Notes: generated by a model not told the origin, from the sequence alone. A DNA stretch of 64,000 nucleotides from CAZOWW01 sp964583765 (GCA_964583765.1 CAZOWW010000007.1:21395-85394), one strand, 5' to 3'. Counted from the stretch's first letter, positions 50,827-58,700 are shown. Translations and numbers: made by a program.

Positions 50827-51431
50827 GGCTGAACCCTCCGGTGGTCGTCGGTGCACGACAGGCGTGGACGACGCCGGACGAAGGCCGTCGGGGCTCCGGA
50901 CGCCGGCCCGTCACCGACCCCGACCCCCGGGGCACCCGTCTGCGCGCAACAGCACGCCGCCACAGGTGAGTACCTCGGCATCCAGGATCACCCCCTCAAT
51001 CGGGCAACCGAGAAGATCAAGGAATCGCCTGGAGCCGTCTCCGTTCGAAGAGCCAGGGGCGCCCGCATCCGGCCCGGCAGGAGACCGCCACGGCCCAGCA
51101 CAGACGCCCCATGAGCGCGAAAACGTCGAGGGGCGCCCGCCACCGGGCGATCGATCCGACCGGGCCAGGCTGGTTCCATATCCGTTGGTCTCGCGGCCTG
51201 CGCTACCGCGACCCGGAGGTCCAGGAACCGTCGGAACCTGAAGCAGGCCATGCTGATCGAGACCAGCATCGGTAGCGACAACACGACGGTGATCGCGGCG
51301 GTCCCGGGTCCGTCGACCGTCACCCGGCAGGCGAACAGCTGCTGCCGGCCCGACCCTGACGCCGGGCCACGGCTCCACGTGATCGCGACTCTGACTTGCC
51401 GTGTTGGAAAGTACGCCGCATGCTTTCCAAC
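50827..51431. other. Divergent intergenic region
   Basis: About 600 nt between the chemoreceptor and the 51432 gene. A minus-strand frame at 50988-51323 begins with one hydrophobic stretch but shows no ribosome site or family. The right end carries the TTGGAAAG inverted repeat. Confidence 0.4.
51404..51430 (+). promoter_or_regulatory. TTGGAAAG inverted repeat, operator of wHTH operon
   Basis: TTGGAAAG (51404-51411) and CTTTCCAA (51423-51430) are perfect inverted copies with an 11-nt spacer, directly before ATG 51432. GGAAAG recurs once more at 51435-51440. The transcript is probably very short-leadered. Likely bound by the wHTH regulator encoded second in the operon. Confidence 0.6.
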
Positions 51432-51995
51432 ATGGAAAGTTCAGAGCGCCCGATCGCCCCGTCCGAGGCCCAGGCTGCACTTGCGGAGGCCGAGGCCGCC
51501 CGCACCCGGCTGGCGAGCAGCCTGCGGCTGCCGTCCTACTTCCACAGTTCGATCGGCGCGGCCATCGCCGTCCAGATCGGCACCGGCGCAACAGGTATCG
51601 CCGACCAGGAGACCTGGGGGATGGTGGTGCTGGCCGGCGGTGTCCTGGTCTTCGTCCTGGTCGCGGTCGTCCAACTGGCGCGATTCCGCCGGCTCAACGG
51701 CGCGTGGCTCGGTGGCCTGGCCAGTCAGGTGCTCCTCGGGACGGCGGGCCTGGCGTCCGTCATGTACGTCGCGGCCTTCGGGCTGGCGACCTGGGCGGCC
51801 TTCGCGGGCGCAGGGTGGCTCACGCCGATCGCCGCGGTGGCCGGTGGCGCCGTCTACGCCTGGGCCGGGCGAGGTTGGTGGCGCAGCTACCAGGGTGCGC
51901 CGGCCGAACACAGCCGCGGTGAGCAGGTAATCGTCCTGGTCGCCGTCGGCGTCCTTGCTCTGGCGTTCCTGGTCGCTCTTCTGGCCCTGCGATGA
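51432..51995 (+). CDS. Four-TM membrane protein paired with wHTH regulator
   Basis: 187 residues from ATG 51432; ATG 51420 lies inside the operator and is less likely. A helical cytoplasmic head (SEAQAALAEAEAARTRLASS) is followed by SIGAAIAVQIGTGATGI, GMVVLAGGVLVFVLVAVVQL, LASVMYVAAFGLATWAAFAG, PIAAVAGGAVYAWAGRGWW and VIVLVAVGVLALAFLVALLA. Its stop overlaps the regulator start (ATGA). This pair, with an unknown membrane protein upstream of a short MarR-like regulator, is frequent in actinobacteria. Role unknown. Confidence 0.7.
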   Translation: MESSERPIAPSEAQAALAEAEAARTRLASSLRLPSYFHSSIGAAIAVQIGTGATGIADQETWGMVVLAGGVLVFVLVAVVQLARFRRLNGAWLGGLASQVLLGTAGLASVMYVAAFGLATWAAFAGAGWLTPIAAVAGGAVYAWAGRGWWRSYQGAPAEHSRGEQVIVLVAVGVLALAFLVALLALR

Positions 51996-52282
51996 CGCCG
52001 GACCTCGACCCGATCCTGCAGGCCCCGGCCCGGCTCAAACTGATGACGATGCTCACTGCCGTGTCCGAGGCCGAGTTCGCCACCCTGCGCGAGAACCTCG
52101 CGGTGAGCGACTCCGTGCTGTCCAAGCACGTGAGCGCCTTGGTGGCCGTTGAGTACGTACGCAGCCGAAAAGGCATGCACGCCGGACGCCGGACCACCTG
52201 GATCTCACTGACCCTGGCCGGGCGCGCCGCCCTCAGGTCGCATGTGGCGGCCCTGCGCGAACTGATTGCCGGCGTGGAGTGA
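51992..52282 (+). CDS. Winged-helix transcriptional regulator (MarR/HTH_27-like)
   Basis: 96 residues: ILQAPARLKLMTMLTAVSEA, EFATLRENLAVSDSVLSKHV, SALVAVEYVRSRKGMHAGRR and TTWISLTLAGRAALRSHVAA. This is a complete wHTH with the wing basic segment, of the short ArsR/MarR-like type that acts without a large ligand domain. It should repress its own operon through the TTGGAAAG repeat (inference). Confidence 0.85.
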   Translation: MTPDLDPILQAPARLKLMTMLTAVSEAEFATLRENLAVSDSVLSKHVSALVAVEYVRSRKGMHAGRRTTWISLTLAGRAALRSHVAALRELIAGVE

Positions 52283-52373
52283 ACAGATCAGCCACATCGA
52301 GGTAGCGACCCTGAGGCAGCGCCGAGGCCACCGCGCGTCGGGTGGGTCCTGAGCCTCTCGACCCCACCCGGAG

Positions 52374-52387
52374 TTTCGTATACGAAA
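52374..52387 (+). promoter_or_regulatory. 14-bp palindrome, operator of toxin-antitoxin-like operon
   Basis: TTTCGTATACGAAA is a perfect palindrome 6 nt before ATG 52394. GTATAC within it can act as a -10. Autoregulation by the RHH protein encoded next is the usual arrangement for such modules. Confidence 0.6.
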
Positions 52388-52393
52388 ATCGGC

Positions 52394-52660
52394 ATGAGTG
52401 AGCAGAGGGAGGTGCACGGCGCGCCTGTCGACGACGCGCAGATCCAGGCCTGGGCGGATGAGGCCGAGGCCGGGTACGACGTGGCAGCGCTGCGGCGGCG
52501 TGGGCGCCCGGCCGCGGGTGACGGCCCGGGCGCCGTCGTGACGGTGCGCCTCGACGCGCCGACCCTCGCCGCACTCACCAAGCGCGCAGAAGCCGAAGGA
52601 CTGCCCAATCGCACTGAGGCGATTCGGGCCGCAGTCCGCGCCTGGACGCACGTGGCGTGA
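52394..52660 (+). CDS. RHH-type antitoxin-like DNA-binding protein
   Basis: 88 residues. The N-terminal half (DDAQIQAWADEAEAGYDVAA, LRRRGRPAAG) resembles the tail of actinobacterial antitoxins paired with small toxins. The C-terminal half, AVVTVRLDAPTLAALTKRAE, AEGLPNRTEAIRAAVRAWTH, is a full ribbon-helix-helix. Very short leader behind the TTTCGTATACGAAA palindrome. The stop overlaps the next start (GTGA). It should bind its own operator and neutralise the toxin, of which only a C-terminal fragment seems to remain downstream. Confidence 0.75.
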   Translation: MSEQREVHGAPVDDAQIQAWADEAEAGYDVAALRRRGRPAAGDGPGAVVTVRLDAPTLAALTKRAEAEGLPNRTEAIRAAVRAWTHVA

Positions 52661-52776
52661 AGCTGCACGACGCGGGTCGTCCGCTTGAGCTGGTCGTCCT
52701 GATCTTCGACTCGGGCGAGGAGCTGCTGATCCACGCGATGAAGGCCCGGCCGCAGTACGTGGACCTGCTGCCCTGA
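52657..52776 (+). CDS. Toxin C-terminal fragment (truncated toxin of RHH module)
   Basis: 39 codons from GTG 52657, overlapping the antitoxin stop. Reads VKLHDAGRPLELVVLIFDSG then EELLIHAMKARPQYVDLLP. The end, IHAMKARPQYVDLL, is the conserved C-terminus of a small actinobacterial toxin family of about 80-90 residues that normally starts with MK-x-HD. Here the MKLHD start is joined directly to the last third, so an internal deletion of about 45 codons is likely. A related fragment occurs at 63397-63528. Probably inactive. Confidence 0.6.
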   Translation: MKLHDAGRPLELVVLIFDSGEELLIHAMKARPQYVDLLP

Positions 52777-52843
52777 TCTCCTACCGCACCCCCGGCATCG
52801 GCAGGACCGGTGCCGGGTGACCACAGGCACCCGTGAGCACGAA

Positions 52844-52886
52844 GACGTCGACGGGTGCCCGCCAGCAGCGGGCACCCGTCGACGTC
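52844..52886. terminator. Strong terminator hairpin after csp gene
   Basis: Perfect 19-bp stem: 52844-52862 (starts GACGTCGACGGG) pairs with 52868-52886, loop CAGCA. It lies 21 nt beyond the csp stop on the minus strand and about 70 nt past the toxin fragment on the plus strand, so it can end both convergent transcripts. Confidence 0.85.
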
Positions 52887-52907
52887 GTGTCTCAAGCCGT
52901 CCGGATG

Positions 52908-53111
52908 TCAGACAGGCCGAACGTTCGCAGCCTGGGGGCCCTTCTGGCCCGCCGTCACCTCGAACTCAACGCGCTGGTTCTCCTCGAGCGACCGGTAACC
53001 GTCGGTCTGGATGGAGGAGAAGTGGACGAAGACGTCAGCCGTCCCACCGTCCGGGGTGATGAAGCCGAAGCCCTTTTCGCCGTTGAACCACTTCACGGTG
53101 CCCTGTGTCAT
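52908..53111 (-). CDS. cspA: Cold shock protein, CspA family
   Basis: 67 residues, a complete single cold-shock domain: TQGTVKWFNGEKGFGFITPD (RNP1 KGFGFI) and DVFVHFSSIQ (RNP2 VFVHF), ending AGQKGPQAANVRPV. An RNA chaperone that melts secondary structure in mRNA. ATG 53111 with GGAGAA upstream. A long leader of up to several hundred nt upstream is gene-free, as usual for csp genes. Confidence 0.97.
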   Translation of the reverse strand: MTQGTVKWFNGEKGFGFITPDGGTADVFVHFSSIQTDGYRSLEENQRVEFEVTAGQKGPQAANVRPV

Positions 53112-53591
53112 GTCGTGTTCTCCATGGGGATCTTCGAAGGTCGTCGGACGACTGCCTTCGGGCTGCTGCTGTCACGCCGGGCAGACCCGCCATCCCGCGT
53201 CCCCAGCACAGAGCTGGCGAACAGACATTCGAGTACATCAACGACGAGATCGAAAAACTACTCGCCGGCGACCATCAACCGCACGGAAGCCATGCTGCAA
53301 CCACGGCGACCGTAACACGAGAACCCCCCGGAGGGCGCCTGCACGCCGGTTGTCGAGCGTCACTGAGCACATCGGTGACCGCGACCTGGCCCGGACCCGG
53401 CTGCCGACACGCCCGAAAACTCGGTCGTCCCGCCGGAGCAAGAGCCGCATGCCACGGCGTGCGGGCGCCCGGACAGGCCGCCGGGACGCAGCCCTGGCTA
53501 CCGCCGGGGACACCACTTGCGGGCGCATCATGCAAGGGCTGGTCGAGCTCGGCAGCATGGTCCTTCACGAGCGATCGGAGAGCTTCACCTG
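53112..53591. other. csp leader / divergent intergenic region
   Basis: 480 nt between divergent csp and RibD-like genes with no supportable gene. The csp-proximal 150 nt, less GC-rich around 53215-53275 (GAGTACATCAACGACGAGAT), probably contain the csp promoter and 5' UTR. No clear promoter boxes were fixed. Confidence 0.4.
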
Positions 53592-54272
53592 ATGAGTGCC
53601 CGCCCGTACGTCCTGCTGTCCGCCGCGGTCAGCGTGGACGGCTACCTGGACGACACGAGCCCGGAGCGACTGCTGCTGTCCGACGCCGAGGACCTCGACC
53701 GGGTCGACGAGGTGCGGGCCGGGGTGGACGCCATCCTGATCGGCGCCACGACGCTGCGGCGGGACAACCCCCGGCTGCTGGTCAGCTCCGAGGACCGACG
53801 GGCCGCCCGCATCGCCCGTGGCCTTCCCGAGCACCCCCGGAAGGTCGCCGTCACCCGCAGCGGCGACCTGGACCCGGCTCTGAGGTTCTGGCACCACGGC
53901 GGCGACAAGCTGGTGCTCACGGTGGACGCCGCGACGGACAAGCTGCAGGCGCGGCTGGGTCCCCTGGCCGAGGTCGTCAGTACCGGTCCGGTCTTCGACT
54001 GGGGCACCGCCCTCGACGAACTCGGGCGACGGGGCGTGCGCCGGCTGATGGTGGAGGGCGGCGCGACCGTCCACACCCAGCTCATGGGCGCCGATCTGGC
54101 CGACGAACTGCACCTGGCCATCGCGCCCCTGCTGGTCGGCCAGGCGGACGCCCCGAAGTTCCTGGGTCCGGCCGCCTATCCCGGAGGGCCCACCGCCCGG
54201 ATGCGGCTGCTGGAGGCCCGCACGATCGGCGACGTCGTGCTGCTGCGCTACGCCCCCAAGGAACGCTCCTGA
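53592..54272 (+). CDS. RibD C-terminal-type reductase (dihydrofolate reductase fold)
   Basis: 226 residues. Seen: PYVLLSAAVSVDGYLDDTSP (substrate-binding start), DEVRAGVDAILIGATTLRRD, NPRLLV, and LGRRGVRRLMVEGGATVHTQ (NADPH-binding LMVEGG), ending with the usual LLRYAPK. RibD reductases act on 5-amino-6-ribosylamino-pyrimidines in riboflavin synthesis. The adjacent deaminase supplies the other half of a classic bifunctional RibD. As a stand-alone pair it may serve riboflavin or a related pyrimidine/deazapurine-like pathway; none is seen nearby. Confidence 0.85.
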   Translation: MSARPYVLLSAAVSVDGYLDDTSPERLLLSDAEDLDRVDEVRAGVDAILIGATTLRRDNPRLLVSSEDRRAARIARGLPEHPRKVAVTRSGDLDPALRFWHHGGDKLVLTVDAATDKLQARLGPLAEVVSTGPVFDWGTALDELGRRGVRRLMVEGGATVHTQLMGADLADELHLAIAPLLVGQADAPKFLGPAAYPGGPTARMRLLEARTIGDVVLLRYAPKERS

Positions 54273-54742
54273 TGGCCGGCAGAGACGTTGCGTCCACGGA
54301 TCGGGACTGGATGCGCACCGCGATCGAGCTCGCGCGCCTGTGCCCGCCCAGCGCCACGGCGTACTCGGTCGGCGCCGTCATCGTCGACGCCCACGGGAAT
54401 CCGATCAGTACCGGCCACTCCCGCGAGACGGGCCCGCACGTTCACGCCGAGGAAGCCGCGCTGGCCAAGGTCACCGCCCCCGACCGGCCGCGGCTCACTG
54501 GCGCCACCCTCTACACGACCCTGGAGCCGTGCTCCCGGCGCGCGTCACGCCCGAGGCCGTGCACCCAGCTCGTGCTCGGCGCCGGCATCCCCCGCGTGGT
54601 GCTGGCCTGGCGCGAACCCTCCCTGTTCGTGGCCGACTGCCAGGGTGTCGAACTGCTGCGCGCCGCCGGCGTCGAGGTCCTCGAGCTGAGCGACCTGGCC
54701 GAGACCGCCCGAGCGGTCAACGCCCACCTGGCCATCGACTGA
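54272..54742 (+). CDS. RibD N-terminal-type deaminase (CDA fold)
   Basis: 156 residues. Zinc-dependent deaminase motifs: PHVHAEEAAL (HAE, zinc His and catalytic Glu) and TTLEPCSRRASRPRPCTQLV (PC-x8-C with two zinc Cys), in RibD rather than cytidine-deaminase form. Coupled by one base to the reductase before it (TGATG), so together they re-create a RibD in two chains, in reverse domain order. About 20 residues precede the core. Substrate not readable. Confidence 0.85.
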   Translation: MAGRDVASTDRDWMRTAIELARLCPPSATAYSVGAVIVDAHGNPISTGHSRETGPHVHAEEAALAKVTAPDRPRLTGATLYTTLEPCSRRASRPRPCTQLVLGAGIPRVVLAWREPSLFVADCQGVELLRAAGVEVLELSDLAETARAVNAHLAID

Positions 54743-54770
54743 CACGCACCGTGCGCGAGGGGTGGCCTGG

Positions 54771-55181
54771 TCAGGGCACGGACCCGGCGGTCAAGCCCTT
54801 GCCGTGGAGCCACTGGGCCAGGGGCTGGTCGCTGTCGACCGTGTGCAGGGCGAACCAGGTCTGGAAGAACTCGATGACCTTCCGAGGATCCCGCACCAGC
54901 GCCGGGTCCTCGTACAACTGGTCCAACCGGTGCAGGAACAACGCGTGCTGCGCGGCATGCGCCCGAGTCCCGTAGAAGGCGTGCTCGCTCATCAGAGCTT
55001 CCTCATGAACGAAGTGCGCCTCGACCTGCGCCCGGAAGTCATCCAGCAGCTTCCGGCAGGCGACCGGGTCCCCGGCCACCGCGCGTTCCTCCAGGGCGAC
55101 CAGCACCCCGATCAGCTCGTCGTGCTCGCCGTCCATGAACGCCGTCCCCACCCGCAAGTCCCTGCCCCACAGCCCCGCCAT
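54771..55181 (-). CDS. Bacteriohemerythrin 1
   Basis: 136 residues from ATG 55181; a longer frame to 55253 adds a non-conserved stretch. All diiron ligands are present: MDGEHDEL (His), HFVHE (HxxxE), HAAQH (HxxxH) and LHTVDSD (HxxxxD). Binds O2 at a non-heme diiron centre, for oxygen sensing or storage near respiratory or motility systems. About half its residues match the second hemerythrin at 55534, so they are tandem paralogs. Confidence 0.92.
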   Translation of the reverse strand: MAGLWGRDLRVGTAFMDGEHDELIGVLVALEERAVAGDPVACRKLLDDFRAQVEAHFVHEEALMSEHAFYGTRAHAAQHALFLHRLDQLYEDPALVRDPRKVIEFFQTWFALHTVDSDQPLAQWLHGKGLTAGSVP

Positions 55182-55533
55182 CGCTCGCGCCCCTTCCCCG
55201 GATCCAGCCTCCCTGAGCGCATCGACATCCCCCCGCCCCAGGTCAACATCCACACCACGCGACCATCACACCCGCCCGGCTCCTGCGCCGGCGAACACCT
55301 GGGGCTGGGGCCGAGCCGCCATCCCGTCGACGCTCACGCCACGGGGAATCAAGCCGGACGCCGATCGCCACCACGTCCCCAGCCCGTACCCCAGCGTTCC
55401 CGTCCTCGACCTGCCCCACCCTCACCGCCCGGCGGCACGGCCGCCGCTACCTCGACGGCGGGACCTCACAGGTGATCCAGCGGTGCACATCCTGGGGCAG
55501 CACGCCCAGTTCCTGAGCAATCTCCTGCGACAC
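55182..55533. other. Intergenic region between the two hemerythrins
   Basis: 352 nt, largely occupied by copy B of the dispersed 135-bp repeat (55293-55428). No gene supported. Confidence 0.5.
55293..55428. repeat. Dispersed 135-bp repeat, copy B
   Basis: Matches 48826-48960 in the same orientation, with a 28-base identical core at 55321-55348. It lies about 110 nt upstream of the hemerythrin 1 start and about 110 nt beyond the hemerythrin 2 stop. Confidence 0.6.
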
Positions 55534-55935
55534 CTATGCGGGAACCAGCCCCTTGTTCGCCAGCCAGCGCGCCAGAGGCCGGTCGTGGTCGAGCACGTGC
55601 AGCGCCCACCAGCCCTGGAAGAACTCCACGACCCGGTACGGATCCCACACCAGGGCAGGGTCCTCGTACAGCACGCCCAACCGGTGTGAGAACAACGCGT
55701 GCTGGGCCACATGCGCTCGAGCCCCGGGGTAGTCGTGCTCGCTCATGAGGTCGTTCTCATGAGCGACATGCGCATCCAGCGTCCGGCGTACCTCGCCCAG
55801 CAGCCCCGCGCAGGCGACCAGGTCCCCGAGCACCGCACGTTCCTCCAACGCAATCAGCACCCCGATCAGCTGACCGTGCTCGGCGTCCATGAACGACATG
55901 CCCGCCCGCACGCCGGCGCCCCACACCCCGACCAT
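55534..55935 (-). CDS. Bacteriohemerythrin 2
   Basis: 133 residues from ATG 55935, with GGGGGAGGGGG upstream. Ligand motifs complete: MDAEHGQL, HVAHE (HxxxE), HVAQH (HxxxH), LHVLDHD (HxxxxD). Starts 23 nt after the STAS gene stop and so is probably in one operon with it; hemerythrin 1 lies further downstream on the same strand. Confidence 0.92.
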   Translation of the reverse strand: MVGVWGAGVRAGMSFMDAEHGQLIGVLIALEERAVLGDLVACAGLLGEVRRTLDAHVAHENDLMSEHDYPGARAHVAQHALFSHRLGVLYEDPALVWDPYRVVEFFQGWWALHVLDHDRPLARWLANKGLVPA

Positions 55936-55958
55936 CGGCGTCCCCCTCCCCCGTGTCT

Positions 55959-56378
55959 TCACAGACCATCGACACCACCGCACCCGAGATCAACAACTCC
56001 GGGCCTCTCACCCGGCCCGGGTTCCGCCCGCCGTGCCGCCGGGGCACCGAGCAACTTCGCGGTACCCGTGACCTCCAGCAGGCGGATGACCAGCTGGGAG
56101 ACGGCTGCGACCCGCAGGGACTGGTGCCGGGCCATCGCGCTGGAACGTGCCTCCAGCAGGACCGACAGGCCCCCGCAGTCGCAGAACCCCAGCTCGGACA
56201 GGTCGAGAACGACCGGGAGATCGGGATGGGAACGCAGCAGCTCGCGCAGACGTCGGGCCAGGACGTGGGCGTTGGACAGATCCACTTCACCCAGCACCGC
56301 GACGTGCAGCTCGGGCACGGCTGACAGCTGGTGCGTGATCCGAAGAGAAACCGGTGGGGTACGGGTATCGGCGTCCAT
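55959..56378 (-). CDS. STAS-domain protein with altered phosphorylation site
   Basis: 139 residues. STAS fold: LHVAVLGEVDLSNAHVLARR, LPVVLDLSELGFCDCGGLSV, LLEVTGTAKLL. In anti-sigma factor antagonists the central loop reads D-S-S-G with a phosphorylated Ser; here it is D-C-G-G, so the switch serine is missing. The C-terminal 30 residues are disordered (Gly/Pro). First gene of the hemerythrin operon. It may act as a constitutive antagonist or as a redox-responsive variant through the Cys pair FCDC (inference). Confidence 0.82.
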   Translation of the reverse strand: MDADTRTPPVSLRITHQLSAVPELHVAVLGEVDLSNAHVLARRLRELLRSHPDLPVVLDLSELGFCDCGGLSVLLEARSSAMARHQSLRVAAVSQLVIRLLEVTGTAKLLGAPAARRAEPGPGERPGVVDLGCGGVDGL

Positions 56379-57268
56379 GAGGGAACTCGGCTCTCACCTC
56401 GGTACCGGCCGAACTCAAGAGGCACTGCAGCTCGATCGGCCGGCATCGCGCCGAAGAAAGCACCCACCCTCATTCGGGTGTGCCACCGGCCTCGACGTGA
56501 GATATCGCGCGTAATCGATCAGGGAACCAGGTCCACGATGCCCTGTCGATCCCTATTTAGCACAGAATGGATCAGCAGAACAAGGCTCCGGCGACCCGGT
56601 CACCAGGCACACCGGGGGTGGCGCGGGACCGGACACGGGCTCGGGACGGACCTGGAGCCAGGCAGGATCACCCCAGGACTTGACCCCGGCACGTCACGAA
56701 CGATCGTTCCCGCACACCACCATCCGGGCCTGGCCTGCCTGCGCGTCGTCCGCGCCCCGGCCGCACCTGCAGCGCGCACGTTCCGCCGTACGGGTGAGAA
56801 AATCTCCAGTCACAGGGTTAGACATCCGATGCTGAGACGGCTAGTGTTCCTGCATCAGGAACGAGAAGGTCAGGTAGACGCGGCAGATGACGAACTGCGC
56901 GTAGACGTGAGAGCACGACAGCAGGACGTGGCGAGTCGGCCCGATCAACAGCACCACGGCCACCCCACCGGCACCACGCAGTACGCACCACCAGCACCAT
57001 GCACCACCTGTTGGTATCGGAGAAGAGAAAGGGGTACGCCTGTCGGATCGCCCGCTTCTGGCTGATCTCTCGCCGAGGCGGTTACCGCAGTTCCATCGGG
57101 AAAGAAGGTGGTCTCCGGTCACGCATACGCGATCCCCGCACCGCTGCCCATCCGGGCGGTCGCTGCGGACATGACACCGACGTGAGCGTCGGTCAACGGC
57201 GTTCAACCCCTTCGACCTGCAGGGCCCCGGTGCTACGGCACCGGGGCCCTGCCGATGTGAAGGTGCAG
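56379..57268. other. Long intergenic region upstream of STAS and MerR genes
   Basis: About 890 nt between divergent genes. AT-richer around 56505-56580 (CGTAATCGATCAGGG, CCTATTTAGCACAGAATGG), probably promoters for the STAS/hemerythrin operon. Minus-strand frames at 56818-57000 and 56841-57278 include a hydrophobic stretch but have no ribosome site or family, so I do not call them. Confidence 0.4.
57220..57251 (+). promoter_or_regulatory. Perfect hairpin in the MerR gene leader
   Basis: CAGGGCCCCGGTGC (57220-57233) and GCACCGGGGCCCTG (57238-57251) with loop TACG form a 14-bp stem, ending 17 nt before ATG 57269. It can be a terminator/attenuator in the leader or the end of an upstream small transcript. 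Confidence 0.6.
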
Positions 57269-57637
57269 ATGAACCCACAACAGCTGTCCGGCCCCACCGA
57301 CGAGGGGGCCTGCACGACCGGTCAGGACAGGCTCGACGACGATCAATATCCGGCCTACACGATGGGCCGGGCCGCCGAACTGATCGGCGCCACCCCCGGC
57401 TTCCTGCGCAGCCTGGACGAGGCGAAGCTCTTCGTCCCGCAACGCTCGCCCGGAGGCCACCGCCGCTACTCCCGCTACCAGCTCCGCCTGGCCGCCCGGG
57501 CCCGGGAACTGGTCGACGCCGGCACCGCCCTGGACGCCGCCTGCCGCATCATCATCCTGGAGGATCAGCTCCAGGAGGCCCTGGACCTCAACGCCCGGAC
57601 ACACGCACAGGCCCCCCAGCCACCCGTGCGGGAGTGA
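57269..57637 (+). CDS. MerR-family HTH regulator
   Basis: 122 residues from ATG 57269 with GAAGG 6 nt upstream. MerR wHTH: YTMGRAAELIGATPGFLRSL, DEAKLFVPQRSPGGHRRYSR, YQLRLAARARELVDAGTALD. A short dimerisation helix follows (CRIIILEDQLQEALDLNART) and no metal-binding Cys, so it resembles the short HspR/effector-less type rather than metal sensors. Target unknown; divergent from the STAS/hemerythrin operon. Confidence 0.85.
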   Translation: MNPQQLSGPTDEGACTTGQDRLDDDQYPAYTMGRAAELIGATPGFLRSLDEAKLFVPQRSPGGHRRYSRYQLRLAARARELVDAGTALDAACRIIILEDQLQEALDLNARTHAQAPQPPVRE

Positions 57638-57661
57638 CGCGCCCTCGCCCGTGGTGGTCCG

Positions 57662-58140
57662 TCAGGACATCGGCGCCGCGCCGGCCCGGGCGTCGTGATC
57701 GCGCAGCATCCGCAGCACGGTGGCGGGTGAGGGGTGCTGGCCCTTCTTCGTGCCCCGGCTGATGACCAGCCCGGCGGCGATGTCGCACAGACTCAGGTGC
57801 TGCTCACGCAGGTGCAGGGCCACGACGAGCATCGCCTCGTCGGTGACGGTGGCCCCACCGATGATCTTGCCCCGGGCACGGGCGGCTTCGTGGCCTTCCA
57901 GGGTGCGGCCGCGGATGTACTCACGTTCCACCCCTGACAAGGCGGCGAGCACGGTGAACACGACCCCGGAGGGGTCGTGGGAGCCCTGCAGTTCCCCGGT
58001 GAGGAACTCCAGGACGATGTCGGCGGCCCGGACCTCCTCGGCCAGCACTGCCGGCTCGATGCCCCGGCCGAGGCGCTTGTGCCCGTGGACCACGAGGGTG
58101 ACCGCGACACCGGATGCGCGGATCTCGCGGATCAGGGCCA
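57662..58140 (-). pseudogene. Serine recombinase, 5' truncated
   Basis: About 159 codons match the C-terminal two thirds of the zinc-finger serine recombinase at 58925: ALIREIRASGVAVTLVVHGH, KRLGRGIEPAVLAEEVRAAD, GELQGSHDPSGVVFTVLAAL, SGVEREYIRGRTLEGHEAAR, then a final HTH with GTKKGQHPSPATVLRML. The catalytic serine region (YAR-S) is absent. The frame continues upstream to 58354 but that part does not resemble a recombinase. Disrupted copy. Confidence 0.75.
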
Positions 58141-58301
58141 CAGGAGACCGGGGAAAACTGTGGGAGGGGGCTGGTGTCTGCGCCGCGGCCCCGAGGCCCA
58201 CCTTCGACCAGGTCCAGCAGGCCCGGCCGGCATCCGCAACGCTGTGATCTTCAGCGGGGTGGCATGTCGGCATCGTGGGCTCGTCGCGACCAGGCCTGGG
58301 G

Positions 58302-58688
58302 TCAAGGCGTCGCGCAGACGAGGCGGCGGACTCGTTCGAGGACCGCGGCCGCATCGTTGCTCGCCGCCTCCCTCAGAAGATCATCTCCACGTGCCGAGGG
58401 AGACAACACCGCCTGGATCAGGTCCCCGATGGGGTGCCGCCGGTTGTACAGGCGGACACTCGCCTCGCGAGATAGGGGCAGGGTCTCGTTCGCGGGCAGG
58501 AAACCTACGTTGTGCTCCTCCAACAGGTTCGCGATGTCGATCAACGTCCGTGGACCCAGCCTGTCCCAACCTGCCGTGTCACGCAGCCGCGCCATCGTCA
58601 CTGTCTTGAGTCCGCCCTCGTCCTCGATCTCGGCGACGAGCTTGCGCATCTCGTCACGCCGGGTCGCCTCCCAGTCCTCGTTCGCCAT
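58302..58688 (-). CDS. Hypothetical protein behind a strong operator
   Basis: 128 residues from ATG 58688 (GGTGGAG just upstream). Charged helical head (DWEATRRDEMRKLVAEIEDE), then VTMARLRDTAGWDRLGPRTL, IANLLEEHNVGFLPANETLP and RLYNRRHPIGDLIQAVL. I do not recognise a family; the LRD-x-x-GW-RLG-RT segment could be a DNA-contact helix pair. Three short repeats and palindromes at 58694-58739 sit at its promoter, indicating tight regulation. The lower-GC promoter and neighbouring recombinases suggest acquired DNA. Confidence 0.65.
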   Translation of the reverse strand: MANEDWEATRRDEMRKLVAEIEDEGGLKTVTMARLRDTAGWDRLGPRTLIDIANLLEEHNVGFLPANETLPLSREASVRLYNRRHPIGDLIQAVLSPSARGDDLLREAASNDAAAVLERVRRLVCATP

Positions 58689-58700
58689 CACTCCACCTTA

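Noticed and set aside
50988..51323. 111-codon minus-strand frame starting with a hydrophobic stretch
   Set aside because: No ribosome site and the rest is Arg/Pro-rich without pattern.
56841..57278. Minus-strand frame with a hydrophobic stretch upstream of the MerR gene
   Set aside because: Runs through the strong hairpin at 57220 and lacks a ribosome site or recognisable family.
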